DNA of 64,000 nucleotides from positions 2,170,001 to 2,234,000 of the forward strand of contig OY970300.1 in the NCBI GenBank assembly GCA_963716245.1, written 5' to 3'. Below the pieces are notes generated by a model. The model was not told where the DNA came from and did no database searches. It was given only the letters and a program-made list of their open reading frames with translations. Shown here piece by piece: positions 41,617 through 50,910 of this stretch. Position numbers and translations under genes: made by a program. Within the stretch, counting starts at the first letter, position 1; each line of letters starts with the position of its first letter. This stretch comes from VRUE01 sp963716245. Its GTDB lineage: Bacteria; Actinomycetota; Thermoleophilia; Solirubrobacterales; 70-9.

Positions 41617-42507
41617 ATGGGCGAGATGAGCCGGGCCGAGAAGGTCGTCAACCTGGGCGCGGTCGTGCTGCCCTTCGTCGCGACCCTCGCGGCGATCGGG
41701 CTGCTCTGGAACAGCCTCGTGGGTCCCGCCGACCTCGCGATCGCCGCCTGCATGTACCTGATCACGGCGATGGGGATCACGGTCGGGTTTCACCGGCTGC
41801 TGACGCACCGGTCGTTCCAGACGGCGAGGCCGGTCGAGTACCTGTTCGCAGTGCTGGGGTCGATGGCGGTGCAGGGACCGGTGATCGCCTGGGTGGCGGA
41901 CCATCGCAAGCACCACGCCCACACCGACGAAGAGGGCGATCCGCACAGCCCCCACGTCGGTCATGACGGCGGGGTGCGCGGCGTGCTCGCCGGCCTCTGG
42001 CACGCTCACACCGGCTGGCTCTTCTCCACCCAGGGCCGCGCCGACTGGAAGCGGTACGCGGCGGACCTCTACGAGGACCGGGGCATGCGGGCGATCTCGC
42101 GCAGGTTCGTGCTCCTCGTCGTCGCCAGCCTGGCGCTTCCCGCGCTGGCCGGGTATCTCCTCAGCGGCACGCCGGCCGGCGCCGCGACCGGACTGCTCTG
42201 GGGCGGCCTGGTGCGAATCTTCTTCGTGCACCATGTCACCTGGAGCGTCAACTCCATATGCCACTTCATGGGAACCCGCCGGTTCGCCACGGACGACAGG
42301 TCGACCAACGTGTTCTGGCTCGCCCTGCCGTCGCTGGGAGAGTCATGGCACCACAACCATCACGCCTTTCCGCGCTCCGCGAAGCATGGTCTGCGCAGGT
42401 GGGAGCTCGATCCCTCGGCACTGGTCATCGCCGCGATGGAGAGGGCCGGCGTCGCCCGCAACGTCGTGCGCATACCGCCCGAGCGTCAAGCCGAACGTGC
42501 GGTTTGA
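41617..42507 (+). CDS. Acyl-CoA/acyl-lipid delta-9-type fatty acid desaturase
   Basis: 296 residues from ATG 41617. The three histidine boxes of membrane desaturases are intact: 'GFHRLLTHRSF', VADHRKHHAHTDEEGDPHSP and SWHHNHHAFPRSAKHG. Four membrane segments are present. The enzyme introduces a double bond in fatty acyl chains using O2 and reduced ferredoxin or cytochrome. No fused electron-donor domain is present. The following 174-bp gap (42508-42681) contains no obvious terminator or gene. Confidence 0.92.
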   Translation: MGEMSRAEKVVNLGAVVLPFVATLAAIGLLWNSLVGPADLAIAACMYLITAMGITVGFHRLLTHRSFQTARPVEYLFAVLGSMAVQGPVIAWVADHRKHHAHTDEEGDPHSPHVGHDGGVRGVLAGLWHAHTGWLFSTQGRADWKRYAADLYEDRGMRAISRRFVLLVVASLALPALAGYLLSGTPAGAATGLLWGGLVRIFFVHHVTWSVNSICHFMGTRRFATDDRSTNVFWLALPSLGESWHHNHHAFPRSAKHGLRRWELDPSALVIAAMERAGVARNVVRIPPERQAERAV

Positions 42508-42681
42508 GACGCGGCTCCGACTGCACCAGGGAACTCGGTGTGGATCGCTCGATCCGGCCAGTCGGGTTTCACCGTCACACTGTCAGTGCTGCATCGTGCG
42601 CAGCTATGCGACACTCCAGTTCTCAATGACTTGATTACCAGTATCCGGTGCGTCTCAGGCGCCCGGGCCGAAAGGAACGAA

Positions 42682-43065
42682 ATGCCAAGCACGACTCACG
42701 TACTCGACGAGGCCCGAGATCTGGTCAAGCGCCGCCTCGCCGAGCTTGACGACGAGCGCAAGCGCCTCGAGCGGGCCCTCGCCGAGCTGGGTGAAAAAAG
42801 CACCGGCCGGGTGGGTCGCGGTCCGGGCCGCCCGCGTGGTTCGGGCTCGAAAAAAGCCGCCGGCGCCCCCCGTCGTCGCAGGCGCCGCAAAGGCACCCGC
42901 GGCGATCAGGCCGTCTCGCTGATCGAGGGCAGCCCGGGCATCAGCGCCTCGGACGTGGCCAAGACGATGAAAATCAAACCGAATTACCTCTACCGGGTCC
43001 TCGGCGACCTCGAGAAAGAGGGACGGGTGACGAAGAAAGGGCGGCAGTACTACCCCGCCAAATAG
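42682..43065 (+). CDS. DNA-binding protein with coiled coil, AT-hook-like segment and winged helix
   Basis: 127 residues from ATG 42682 (MPSTTHVLDE), with AAAGGAA upstream. A helical coiled coil (8-38, DEARDLVKRRLAELDDERKR) is followed by an AT-hook-like core GRGPGRPRGSG (45-55) and a run of six Arg. The C-terminal helix-turn-helix/winged domain (75-127) reads 'GISASDVAKTMKIKPNYLYR' then VLGDLEKEGRVTKKG. It looks like a nucleoid-associated or global DNA-binding protein. The exact role is unknown. A strong terminator follows. Confidence 0.78.
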   Translation: MPSTTHVLDEARDLVKRRLAELDDERKRLERALAELGEKSTGRVGRGPGRPRGSGSKKAAGAPRRRRRRKGTRGDQAVSLIEGSPGISASDVAKTMKIKPNYLYRVLGDLEKEGRVTKKGRQYYPAK

Positions 43066-43087
43066 TCACCTGTCAAAGCGACTTGTC

Positions 43088-43114
43088 AGAGGCCGGCCCT
43101 GAGGGCCGGCCTCT
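43088..43114. terminator. Factor-independent terminator, bidirectional
   Basis: A perfect 12-bp stem (AGAGGCCGGCCC/GGGCCGGCCTCT) with a TGA loop, followed by TTCGTT on the plus strand. It lies between the convergent winged-helix gene and mdh and should stop transcription from both. Confidence 0.8.
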
Positions 43115-43129
43115 TTCGTTCGGCCCGGC

Positions 43130-44116
43130 TCAGACCAGGCCGAGGTTGCTGACCGCGTCGCGCTCTTCACGCAGCTCCGCGATGCTGGCGTCGATCCGCT
43201 CTCGCGAGAACTCCGGCACGTCGAGTCCCTCGACGATCTTCCACTCGCCACCCGAGCAGCTGCACGGGTGACCGGCGACCACACCCTCCTCGATCCCGTA
43301 GGAACCGTCGGACGGGACGCCCATCGAGACCCAGTCCCCCTCCGGCGTGCCGAGGACCCAGTCCCTGACGTGGTCGATCGCCGCGTTCGCAGCCGACGCG
43401 GCGCTCGACGCCCCCCGCGCGTCGATGATCTCGGCCCCGCGTTTCGCGACCCTCGGGATGAACTCTCCGCCGATCCACGCCTCGTCGCCGACGGTGTCCC
43501 AGGCGCTCGCGCCGTCCACCCTGGCGTTGACGAGGTCGGGGTACTGGGTGGTCGAGTGGTTGCCCCACACGGTCATCTGGGTGACGCTCGTGACCGGCTT
43601 GCCCAGCTTGTTCGCGAGCTGCGTCTTCGCACGGTTGTGGTCGAGCCTCATCATCGCGGTGAAGCGCTCGCGGGGAACGCCGTCGGCGTTGGACATCGCG
43701 ATCAGGCAGTTCGTGTTCGCCGGGTTGCCGACCACGAGGATGCGCACGTCGTCGGCCGCGCCGGCGGCGATCGCCTCGCCCTGGGGCTTGAAGATGCCGC
43801 CGTTCGCCTCGAGCAGGTCGGAGCGCTCCATGCCCGGGCCCCGCGGGCGCGCACCCACCAGGAGACCCACGTTGCAGCCCTCGAAGGCGGCCTTCGGCTC
43901 GTCGAAGATGTCGACCCCCCGCAGCAGCGGGAAGGCGCAGTCCTCCAGCTCCATCGCGGTGCCCTCGGCCGCCTTCACGGCGTCCGGGATCTCCAGCAGG
44001 CTCAGCTCGACGGGGGTATCGGGACCGAGCATCTGTCCGCTCGCGATCCGGAACAGCAGCGCGTAGCCGATCTGCCCGGCCGCGCCGGTGACGGTGACTT
44101 TGACGGGGGTGCTCAC
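43130..44116 (-). CDS. mdh: Malate dehydrogenase
   Basis: 328 residues from GTG 44114-44116, with AGGAGA upstream. The MDH type 2 (cytosolic-like, dimeric) pattern is clear: nucleotide-binding 'VTVTGAAGQIGYALLFRIAS', 'LVGARPRGPGMERSDLLEAN' with the substrate Arg residues, VVGNPANTNCLIA, 'MMRLDHNRAKTQLANKLG', TVWGNHSTTQYPD with the catalytic His, and the C-terminal 'IEEGVVAGHPCSCSGGEWKI'. It oxidises malate to oxaloacetate with NAD. It follows icd on the same strand after 39 bp, forming a TCA-cycle pair. Confidence 0.96.
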   Translation of the reverse strand: MSTPVKVTVTGAAGQIGYALLFRIASGQMLGPDTPVELSLLEIPDAVKAAEGTAMELEDCAFPLLRGVDIFDEPKAAFEGCNVGLLVGARPRGPGMERSDLLEANGGIFKPQGEAIAAGAADDVRILVVGNPANTNCLIAMSNADGVPRERFTAMMRLDHNRAKTQLANKLGKPVTSVTQMTVWGNHSTTQYPDLVNARVDGASAWDTVGDEAWIGGEFIPRVAKRGAEIIDARGASSAASAANAAIDHVRDWVLGTPEGDWVSMGVPSDGSYGIEEGVVAGHPCSCSGGEWKIVEGLDVPEFSRERIDASIAELREERDAVSNLGLV

Positions 44117-44155
44117 AGGTTCGTATCTCCTGAAGTCGTGGTTTGAGCGGATGGC

Positions 44156-45376
44156 CTACGCCATCGCCTCTTGCAGGCGCTCGTCGATCGCGCCGAGGAA
44201 CTCCTGGGTGGTCAGATACTCCTGCTCGGGTCCGATCAGGAGCGCAAGGTCCTTCGTCATCTTGCCGCTTTCGACCGTCTCGACGCAGACTCGCTCGAGC
44301 GTCTCGGCGAAGCGCGAGACCTCCGGCGTCCCGTCGAGGCGTCCGCGGGCGGCGAGCGCCCGGGTCCAGGCGAAGATCGACGCGATCGGGTTGGTCGAGG
44401 TCGGCTTGCCCTGCTGGTGCTGGCGGTAGTGGCGGGTGACGGTGCCGTGGGCCGCCTCGGCCTCCACGGTCTTGCCGTCGGGGCTCATCAGCACGCTGGT
44501 CATCAATCCGAGCGAGCCGAAGCCCTGCGCCACGGTGTCGGACTGGACGTCGCCGTCGTAGTTCTTGCAGGCCCACACGTAGCCGCCCTCCCACTTCAGC
44601 GCGGCGGCGACCATGTCGTCGATCAGCCGGTGTTCGTAGGTGAGTCCCTTCGCCTCGAAGTCCGCCTTGAACTCGTTCTCGTACACCTCTGCGAAGAGGT
44701 CCTTGAAGCGGCCGTCGTAGCGCTTCATGATCGTGTTCTTGGTCGAGAGGTAGACCGGGAACTCCCGGTCGAGCCCGTAGCGCATCGAGGCGCGGGCGAA
44801 GTCGCGGATCGAGTCGTCGCGGTTGTACATCGCCATCGCCACCCCGCCGCCGCCGGGGAAGTCGTACACCTCCAGCTCCACCGGCTCGCCGCCGTCCTTC
44901 GGCGTGTAGGTGAGGGTGAGGGTGCCCTCGCCCGGCACGACCATGTCGGTGGCCCGGTACTGGTCGCCGAAGGCGTGGCGGCCGATCACGATCGGCTTCG
45001 TCCAGCCCGGCACCAGGCGCGGGATGTTCGAGATCACGATCGGCTCGCGGAAGATGACCCCGCCGAGGATGTTGCGGATCGTCCCGTTCGGCGAGCGGTA
45101 CATCTCCTTGAGGCCGAACTCCTCGACCCGCGCCTCGTCCGGCGTGATCGTCGCGCACTTGACCCCCACGCCGTGCTGCTTGATCGCGTTGGCCGCGTCG
45201 ACCGTGATCCGGTCCTCGGTCGCGTCGCGGCTCTCTATCCCCAGGTCGAAGTAGACGAGATCGACGTCGAGGTAGGGCAGGACCAGCTGCTCCTTGATGA
45301 AGGCCCAGATGATCCGGGTCATCTCGTCGCCGTCGAGCTCGACGATCGGATTCTGGACTTTGATCTTCTCGGCCAC
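44156..45376 (-). CDS. icd: NADP-dependent isocitrate dehydrogenase
   Basis: 406 residues from GTG 45374-45376 (VAEKIKVQNPIVELDGDEMT), which matches the usual N-terminus. An in-frame ATG at 45407-45409 would add 11 residues and lies in a hairpin, so it is less likely. This is the eukaryote-like homodimeric IDH type: 'RNILGGVIFREPIVISNIPR', 'KRYDGRFKDLFAEVYENEF', 'GYVWACKNYDGDVQSDTVAQ', 'GTVTRHYRQHQQGKPTSTNP' plus IASIFAW. The Arg/His residues after GTVTRH favour NADP. It produces 2-oxoglutarate and NADPH. It is divergent from the AidB-like gene. Confidence 0.96.
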   Translation of the reverse strand: MAEKIKVQNPIVELDGDEMTRIIWAFIKEQLVLPYLDVDLVYFDLGIESRDATEDRITVDAANAIKQHGVGVKCATITPDEARVEEFGLKEMYRSPNGTIRNILGGVIFREPIVISNIPRLVPGWTKPIVIGRHAFGDQYRATDMVVPGEGTLTLTYTPKDGGEPVELEVYDFPGGGGVAMAMYNRDDSIRDFARASMRYGLDREFPVYLSTKNTIMKRYDGRFKDLFAEVYENEFKADFEAKGLTYEHRLIDDMVAAALKWEGGYVWACKNYDGDVQSDTVAQGFGSLGLMTSVLMSPDGKTVEAEAAHGTVTRHYRQHQQGKPTSTNPIASIFAWTRALAARGRLDGTPEVSRFAETLERVCVETVESGKMTKDLALLIGPEQEYLTTQEFLGAIDERLQEAMA

Positions 45377-45399
45377 GGGGGCGGCGATGCTACCGGCGG

Positions 45400-45435
45400 G
45401 GCGCCTCATTCGCGCTATAGACACAGGAAGGCGCC
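45400..45435. repeat. Short intergenic hairpin (variable-stem family, copy 3, weaker)
   Basis: Stem GGCGCCT/AGGCGCC (7 bp) around a 22-nt loop with CGCGCTATAGAC. It lies in the divergent icd/AidB promoter region, so it cannot be a terminator for either gene. Its core resembles those at 33541, 57666 and 9571 only loosely. Confidence 0.4.
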
Positions 45436-45460
45436 ACTCTCTGCGGGAGTGCGACAATCG

Positions 45461-47131
45461 ATGTCGATGGCCACGGTCGAGCGCCAGTCCGGGAAGACCC
45501 ACCGGGTCTTCAACCAGCCCCCACCGCTGGAGGACTACAACCCGTTCGACGCGGATCGCCCCCTGGCCGAGGCGCTGCGCCGCGAGGGGGCCGAGTGGGC
45601 GGAGGGCGAGGCGCGCGAGCTGGGCGCGATCTGCGGCTCCCACCAGACGATCCGCTGGGGCTTCGAGGCGAACGAGAAGGTGCCGCAGCTGCGCACCCAC
45701 GACCGCTACGGCAACCAGATCGACGAGGTCGAGTTCGACAGCTCCTGGCACGAACTGATGCGGATCGGCGTAGGCCACGGCCTGCACGCCGACCCTTGGC
45801 GGGAACCGCGCCCCGGTGCGCACGTCGCCCGGGCGACGAAGTTCATGCTCCTGATGCAGGCCGAGAGCGGCGTCGGCTGCCCGATCTCGATGACCTACTC
45901 GGCGATCCCCGCCCTGCGCCGCCAGCCCGAGCTGGCCGAGGAATGGGAGCCGCGCTTCCTCTCGCTCGACTACGACGAGCGCTCGCTGCCCTCGGAGCGC
46001 AAGCGCGGCGCCCTCTGCGGGATGGCGATGACCGAGAAGCAGGGCGGCTCCGACGTGCGTGCGAACACCACGGTCGCCACCCCGCTGAACGGCGGCGGGC
46101 CGGGCGGCGAGTACGAGCTCGTCGGCCACAAGTGGTTCTGCTCGGCGCCGATGTGCGACGCATTCCTCGTCCTCGCCCAGACCGACTCCGGGATCTCCTG
46201 CTTCCTGCTGCCGCGCTGGACTCCCGACGGGGAGCGCAACGCCTTCCACATCCAGCGGCTCAAGGACAAGCTCGGCAACCGCTCCAACGCCTCCAGCGAG
46301 GTCGAGTTCCGCGGCGCCTGGGCTCGGATGGTCGGCGAGGAGGGGCGCGGCGTGCCGACGATCATCGAGATGGTCAACCACACCCGCCTCGACTGCGTGA
46401 TCGGCGCCGCCACGGGATACCGGGCCGGGCTGGTCCAGGCGCTCAACCACACCGCCCACCGCTCCGCGTTCGGAGCCGAGCTGATCGAGCAGCCGCTGAT
46501 GCGCAACGTGCTCGCGGACCTCTGCGTCGAGTCGGAGGCGGCGACCGTCGCGGCGCTCCGCCTCGCCCGCGCCTACGACGAGGTCGCGGTCGGCGACGCG
46601 GAGGCGATCGAGTTCCGCCGCCTCGCCAACGCGGTCCTCAAGTACTGGCTCTGCAAGCGCGCGCCCTGGCACGCGGTCGAGTGCCTCGAGTGCCTCGGCG
46701 GCAACGGCTACGTCGAGGAGTCGGGCCTGCCGCGGCTGTACCGGGAGGCCCCGCTGGGCTCGATCTGGGAGGGCTCGGGCAACGTCCAGTGCCTGGACGT
46801 GCTGCGCGCCATGGTCAAGAACCCGGCCTCGGTCGAGGCGTTCTTCGCCGAGGTCCTCGAGGCCGCCGGGGCGGAACCGAAGCTCGACGCCTACGTCTCG
46901 TCCCTGCGCGACGAGATCCCCGGTGACGTCGAGACGGTGCAATCGCGCGCCCGCACGATCGTCGAGCGGATGGCGCTGGCCCTGCAGGCCTCGCTGCTGG
47001 TCCGCCACGGCGACCCCGCCGTCGCCGACGCCTTCTGCGCCTCGCGCCTCTCGGGCGACTGGGGGCTTGCCTTCGGCACCTTGCCGGCCGGAACCGACTT
47101 TGGCCGGATCGTCGATCGCCACACGCCATAG
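45461..47131 (+). CDS. AidB-like acyl-CoA dehydrogenase
   Basis: 556 residues from ATG 45461 (a second ATG lies two codons on). Similarity to AidB of the adaptive response runs through the whole length: 'THRVFNQPPPLEDYNPFDAD', 'GAHVARATKFMLLMQAESGV', 'GMAMTEKQGGSDVRANTT', 'VGHKWFCSAPMCDAFLVLAQ', 'LKDKLGNRSNASSEVEFRGA', 'PRLYREAPLGSIWEGSGNVQ'. AidB binds FAD, has weak isovaleryl-CoA dehydrogenase activity and protects DNA against alkylation. The C-terminal DNA-binding helices are present but less basic, so a plain acyl-CoA dehydrogenase role is possible. Confidence 0.88.
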   Translation: MSMATVERQSGKTHRVFNQPPPLEDYNPFDADRPLAEALRREGAEWAEGEARELGAICGSHQTIRWGFEANEKVPQLRTHDRYGNQIDEVEFDSSWHELMRIGVGHGLHADPWREPRPGAHVARATKFMLLMQAESGVGCPISMTYSAIPALRRQPELAEEWEPRFLSLDYDERSLPSERKRGALCGMAMTEKQGGSDVRANTTVATPLNGGGPGGEYELVGHKWFCSAPMCDAFLVLAQTDSGISCFLLPRWTPDGERNAFHIQRLKDKLGNRSNASSEVEFRGAWARMVGEEGRGVPTIIEMVNHTRLDCVIGAATGYRAGLVQALNHTAHRSAFGAELIEQPLMRNVLADLCVESEAATVAALRLARAYDEVAVGDAEAIEFRRLANAVLKYWLCKRAPWHAVECLECLGGNGYVEESGLPRLYREAPLGSIWEGSGNVQCLDVLRAMVKNPASVEAFFAEVLEAAGAEPKLDAYVSSLRDEIPGDVETVQSRARTIVERMALALQASLLVRHGDPAVADAFCASRLSGDWGLAFGTLPAGTDFGRIVDRHTP

Positions 47132-47159
47132 TGCGCCGTGTTGTAAGTTCTCGGCAGGC

Positions 47160-47930
47160 TTGAGTCGGGAACTTCCAAGAAATCGCGTATTTCGGATCAT
47201 TGGAACGGCGGCTGCGGCGGGTGCGTTGACGGCCTCCCTGGCCGGCATCGGCTCAGCCGGCGCCGCCGCCCCTCCGCCCGGCCCCTTCTGCCCGCCGCTG
47301 ACCTTCGTCGAGGGCGCGCGGGTGACCGCGGGCTTTGCCGGCGACGGCCGGCCCAGCAGCGTCCTGCCCTTCGGGCGGCGGACCTTGATCTCGGGCGAAG
47401 TCGCCGACTCGGCCGGATTCGGGATCCCCGGCGAGACCGTCTGCATCGAACAGCGGCCGCGTGTCCCCAACTGGCCCTACAGCATGGTCGGCTCGACGGT
47501 CACGCGCGCGGACGGCCGCTGGTCGTTCAAGCTCCCCAGCGGCCCGTCCCGCTCGATACGGGTCAACTACGGCGGCGACCCGGACGTGTTCTCGACCTTC
47601 CTCGATCTCCACGTGCGTGCCCACGCGACGCTCCACCTGCGTACGCACCGCACCCGGCCGCATCGCCCCGTCTACTTCTCCGGCCGCATCGCCGGCCCCC
47701 TGCCGGGCAAACGCGTGGTGATCCTGCGGGGGACGGTGCCGGGCGCCAGGCGCAAGTACCTCGTCAGGAGGGCCAGGACCGACGCCTTCGGGCACTTCCG
47801 CATGCGCTACGCCTTCAGCCCCGTGGCCGCTCCCACGAAGTTCGTCTTCTGGGTCGTCGTGCCGGCGCAGGACGGATACCCGTATCGGCTGGGCCGCTCG
47901 TCGAAGCGCTTCGTCCGCGTCCGGCCCTGA
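47160..47930 (+). CDS. Secreted Ig-like-domain protein of unknown function
   Basis: About 256 residues; the best available start is the TTG at 47160 just before SRELPRNRVFRIIGTAAAAG, since no ATG/GTG precedes the signal peptide. The signal peptide ends near GSAGAAA-PPP. Two beta-sandwich repeats follow: residues about 45-120 contain 'LISGEVADSAGFGIPGETVC' and the second contains 'VYFSGRIAGPLPGKRVVILR'. Both look like Ig-like/CNA-B-type domains with Arg-rich strands. There is no catalytic motif. It may be a surface or exported structural protein. Confidence 0.65.
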   Translation: MSRELPRNRVFRIIGTAAAAGALTASLAGIGSAGAAAPPPGPFCPPLTFVEGARVTAGFAGDGRPSSVLPFGRRTLISGEVADSAGFGIPGETVCIEQRPRVPNWPYSMVGSTVTRADGRWSFKLPSGPSRSIRVNYGGDPDVFSTFLDLHVRAHATLHLRTHRTRPHRPVYFSGRIAGPLPGKRVVILRGTVPGARRKYLVRRARTDAFGHFRMRYAFSPVAAPTKFVFWVVVPAQDGYPYRLGRSSKRFVRVRP

Positions 47931-47940
47931 GGCCGGGCCT

Positions 47941-49104
47941 CTAGGAGGCCGCGTCGCGCAGGGCCCGCCCGACCTGCTCGGCGGTGATCACGCCGCAGAG
48001 GCGGCCGTCGGAGTCGACGGCCATGAGCGCCCCGAAGCGCCTCAGCGCACGATTCGCGAGCAGCGAGTCGAGCGGTGCGTCGTCGCGAACCTGGAAGGTG
48101 CCGTCGTTCAGCTCGACCAGATCGGAGACCTGGGAGGTGGACCGAGACGTCTCGGGGACCTCGTCGGCCTTGTCGCGGACGACGAGGCCGAGGAAGCGAT
48201 GGGCCGAGTCCACGACGGGGAACCAGGGCCAGCGGTAGCGCAGGAAGTACTCGTCGAGCGCCTGCTCGACGCTGAGCCGGTCGGGGATGGCGACCGGTTC
48301 GCGGTCCATCACGTCGGCGACCCGCAGGCCCTCGATCCGGCCCGTGATCTCCGTCTGCGCCGTGGCGGCGCGGGCCGAGCCGTTGACGATCATGCCGATC
48401 AGCGCCAGCCAGACGCCGCCGAAGACGTCGCCGCTGAAGATCATCAGCAGGCCGACGCCGACGAAGAGGTAGCCGAAGACGCGGCCGAGGTTGGCGGCGA
48501 AGCGCGTCGCCGAGGTGCGGTTGCCGGTGCGCCACCAGGCGATCGCCCGGACGATCCGGCCGCCGTCCATCGGGTAGGCCGGCAGCAGGTTGAAGACGAG
48601 GACGAGGGCGTTGATCGACGCCAGCCAGCCGACCATCGCCAGCCCGCCCGAGATCTGGGCGTCGCCGTCGATCAGGGCGGCGTCGCGGAGGTCCGACCAG
48701 CCGGCGACGAGCAGCCCGACCGCGGTCAGGACGACGACTATCGCGAGCGTGACCAGCGGTCCCGCGATCGCCACCTTGAACTCGGTCGCCGGGCTGTCGG
48801 ATTCGCGGTCCATCCGCGCCATGCCGCCGAAGATCCAGAGCTGGATGCTCGAGATGCCGATCCCGTTGCGCAGCGCCGCCATCGCGTGGCCGAGCTCGTG
48901 CAGCACGATCGAGCCGAAGAAGCCGAGCGCGCTGAGAACGGCGAGGACGAACGGGCCGGTCGCGGAGCTGTCCTCGCCGAGCACGTCGCCGTAGAAGTTC
49001 GAGAGCCAGAAGATGACCAGGAAGAGGACGAGGAACCACGACCAGTCGACGGCGACGCGGATCCCGCGGACGTGGAACAGCGTGATCGATCCGCCCCCGA
49101 GCAT
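47941..49104 (-). CDS. Site-2 protease family zinc metallopeptidase with CBS domains (M50, Rip-like)
   Basis: 387 residues from ATG 49102-49104 (MLGGGSITLFHVRGIRVAVD); the upstream in-frame ATG at 49209 adds a non-homologous segment. The zinc site is VLHELGHAM (His69, Glu70, His73), and the second motif 'NALVLVFNLLPAYPMDGGR' carries the Asp ligand. About six membrane segments precede two CBS domains (about 260-385: 'RVADVMDREPVAIPDRLSVE' and 'RRFGALMAVDSDGRLCGVIT'). These proteases cleave membrane-embedded anti-sigma factors or signal peptides; CBS domains sense nucleotides. The target is unknown. Confidence 0.9.
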   Translation of the reverse strand: MLGGGSITLFHVRGIRVAVDWSWFLVLFLVIFWLSNFYGDVLGEDSSATGPFVLAVLSALGFFGSIVLHELGHAMAALRNGIGISSIQLWIFGGMARMDRESDSPATEFKVAIAGPLVTLAIVVVLTAVGLLVAGWSDLRDAALIDGDAQISGGLAMVGWLASINALVLVFNLLPAYPMDGGRIVRAIAWWRTGNRTSATRFAANLGRVFGYLFVGVGLLMIFSGDVFGGVWLALIGMIVNGSARAATAQTEITGRIEGLRVADVMDREPVAIPDRLSVEQALDEYFLRYRWPWFPVVDSAHRFLGLVVRDKADEVPETSRSTSQVSDLVELNDGTFQVRDDAPLDSLLANRALRRFGALMAVDSDGRLCGVITAEQVGRALRDAAS

Positions 49105-49171
49105 GTCCCAATGGTAAGCGGCCGAATCGGCGGGACGCCGCTGTCGACTTTCCCCGGGTGGGAGGCCGGTG

Positions 49172-49195
49172 AAATCCGACAACGCCGTCGGATTT
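49172..49195. promoter_or_regulatory. Inverted repeat upstream of the sdh operon
   Basis: AAATCCGAC and GTCGGATTT are perfect 9-bp arms 6 nt apart, ending 22 nt before the sdhA GTG. TATAGC at 49202-49207 could be the -10, which would place transcription start almost at the start codon; no ribosome site is visible. The repeat would then lie at the -35 region and suit a regulator site. Confidence 0.45.
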
Positions 49196-49217
49196 ACCGC
49201 GTATAGCATCCGCCGCC

Positions 49218-50906
49218 GTGCCTACCCACGACGTACTGGTGATCGGCGCCGGCCTGGCCGGGCAGAGGGCGGCCCTGGCGGCGGCCGAGCAGGGCGTCTC
49301 GGTCGGCATCCTCAGCAAGGTCCACCCGGTCCGCTCGCACTCCAACGCGGCGCAGGGCGGGATCAACGCGGCGCTCAACCCGGGCGACTCGTGGGAGTCG
49401 CACGCCTACGACACCGTCAAGGGCTCCGACTACCTGGGCGACCAGGACGCGATCGCAATCATGTGCGAAGAGGCGCCGGAGGAGATCCTCCACCTCGAGC
49501 ACCTCGGCGTGACCTTCCACCGCAACGAGGAGGGCAGGCTCGGCACGCGGGCCTTCGGCGGCGCGTCCGCGGCCCGCACCTACTACGTCGCCGACATCAC
49601 CGGCCAGGCGATCATGCACGTCCTCTACGAGCAGCTGATGAAGCACTCCGAGCAGGTCGCCCGCTACGAGGAGTGGTTCTGCACGGCGCTGGCGATGGAC
49701 GAGAACGGCGAGTGCTGCGGCGTCGTCACCCGCAACATCGCCGACGGCTCGATGCAGCTCTTCCGGGCGAAGGCGGTGATCCTCGCCTGCGGCGGCAACG
49801 GCCAGGTATGGAAGCCGACGACGAATGCGCTGATCTGCACCGGCGACGGGATCGCGATGGCCTACCGGGTCGGCGCCAAGCTGATGGACATGGAGATGAT
49901 CCAGTACCACCCGACGACGCTGGCGGGCAAGGGCTTCCTGATCACCGAGGGCGCGCGCGGCGAGGGCGCGCACCTGCTCAACGCCAAGGGCGAGCGCTTC
50001 ATGGAGCGCTACGCGCCGAACAAGATGGAGCTGGCCTCGCGCGACGTCGTCTCGCGCGCCGAGCAGACCGAGATAAACGAGGGCCGCGGCTTCCCGGACG
50101 GGACCGTCGCGCTCGACATCACGGTCGTCCCGAGGAAGCGGGTCCACGAGGCGCTGCGGGAGATCGTCCTGGTCGGGCGGGACTTCGCCGGGGTCGACAT
50201 CACCCGCGAACCGATCCGGATCAAGCCCGGCAACCACTACACGATGGGCGGCGTCAAGACCGACGTCGACGGCCGCACCGACATCCCAGGGCTGTACGCG
50301 GCCGGCGAGGTCGCCTGCGTCTCCGTGCACGGCGGCAACCGGCTCGGCGCCAATTCGCTGCTCGACACGCTGATCTTCGGCCGCCGCTCCGGCGTCGACG
50401 CCGCGAGCCGCGCCAAGCGGATCGACGGCTCGCGGCCCTCGCGGGCCGTGCTGGAGACCGAGCAGGCGACGATCGACGACATCCTCGCCCGCGAGAAGGG
50501 CTCGGGCCGGCGGATCTCGGAGATCAAGCTCGAGCTGGGGCAGACGATGGACAAGCACGTCGCCGTCTTCCGCGAGGAGGCCGGCATCCAGGAGGCGTTG
50601 GAGACGGTCCGCCGGCTCAAGGAGGAGGCGAAGACCGCCTACGTCGACGACCGCGGCGCGATCTTCAACCAGGACCTGTTGGGAGCGATCGAGCTGGGGT
50701 ACATGCTCGACAATGCCGAGTGCACGTGCGTGGCGGCGCTGGAGCGCAAGGAGAGCCGCGGCGCCCAGTACAGGACCGACTTCCCGGAGCGCAACGACGA
50801 CGAGTGGCTGAAGCACATCGACCTGCAGCGCGGAGACGACGGACCGGAGATCTCATACTCAGAGGTGACGATCACCCAGTGGGAACCCGAAGAGAGGAAG
50901 TACTAG
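49218..50906 (+). CDS. sdhA: Succinate dehydrogenase/fumarate reductase flavoprotein subunit
   Basis: 562 residues from GTG. The FAD dinucleotide fold is 'DVLVIGAGLAGQRAALAAAE'; the covalent-flavin His motif lies in VRSHSNAAQGGINAAL. Catalytic-site blocks include 'MEMIQYHPTTLAGKGFLITE' plus GARGEGAHLLN, RDVVSRAE and 'GNHYTMGGVKTDVDGRTDIP'. 'SVHGGNRLGANSLLDTLIFG' closes the FAD domain. It oxidises succinate to fumarate. It is the first gene of sdhA-sdhB-sdhE with 4-bp spacing and no classic SdhC/SdhD anchor genes, indicating a type-E complex. Confidence 0.95.
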   Translation: MPTHDVLVIGAGLAGQRAALAAAEQGVSVGILSKVHPVRSHSNAAQGGINAALNPGDSWESHAYDTVKGSDYLGDQDAIAIMCEEAPEEILHLEHLGVTFHRNEEGRLGTRAFGGASAARTYYVADITGQAIMHVLYEQLMKHSEQVARYEEWFCTALAMDENGECCGVVTRNIADGSMQLFRAKAVILACGGNGQVWKPTTNALICTGDGIAMAYRVGAKLMDMEMIQYHPTTLAGKGFLITEGARGEGAHLLNAKGERFMERYAPNKMELASRDVVSRAEQTEINEGRGFPDGTVALDITVVPRKRVHEALREIVLVGRDFAGVDITREPIRIKPGNHYTMGGVKTDVDGRTDIPGLYAAGEVACVSVHGGNRLGANSLLDTLIFGRRSGVDAASRAKRIDGSRPSRAVLETEQATIDDILAREKGSGRRISEIKLELGQTMDKHVAVFREEAGIQEALETVRRLKEEAKTAYVDDRGAIFNQDLLGAIELGYMLDNAECTCVAALERKESRGAQYRTDFPERNDDEWLKHIDLQRGDDGPEISYSEVTITQWEPEERKY

Positions 50907-50910
50907 GACG

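Noticed and set aside
42508..42681. Possible small gene or RNA between desaturase and winged-helix protein
   Set aside because: No consistent codon use, no stable hairpin and no ribosome site other than that of the next gene.
45377..47470. Extension of the icd frame to 47470 and a plus-strand frame over icd
   Set aside because: They are antisense shadows of AidB and icd; the composition is that of overlapping codon-position bias.
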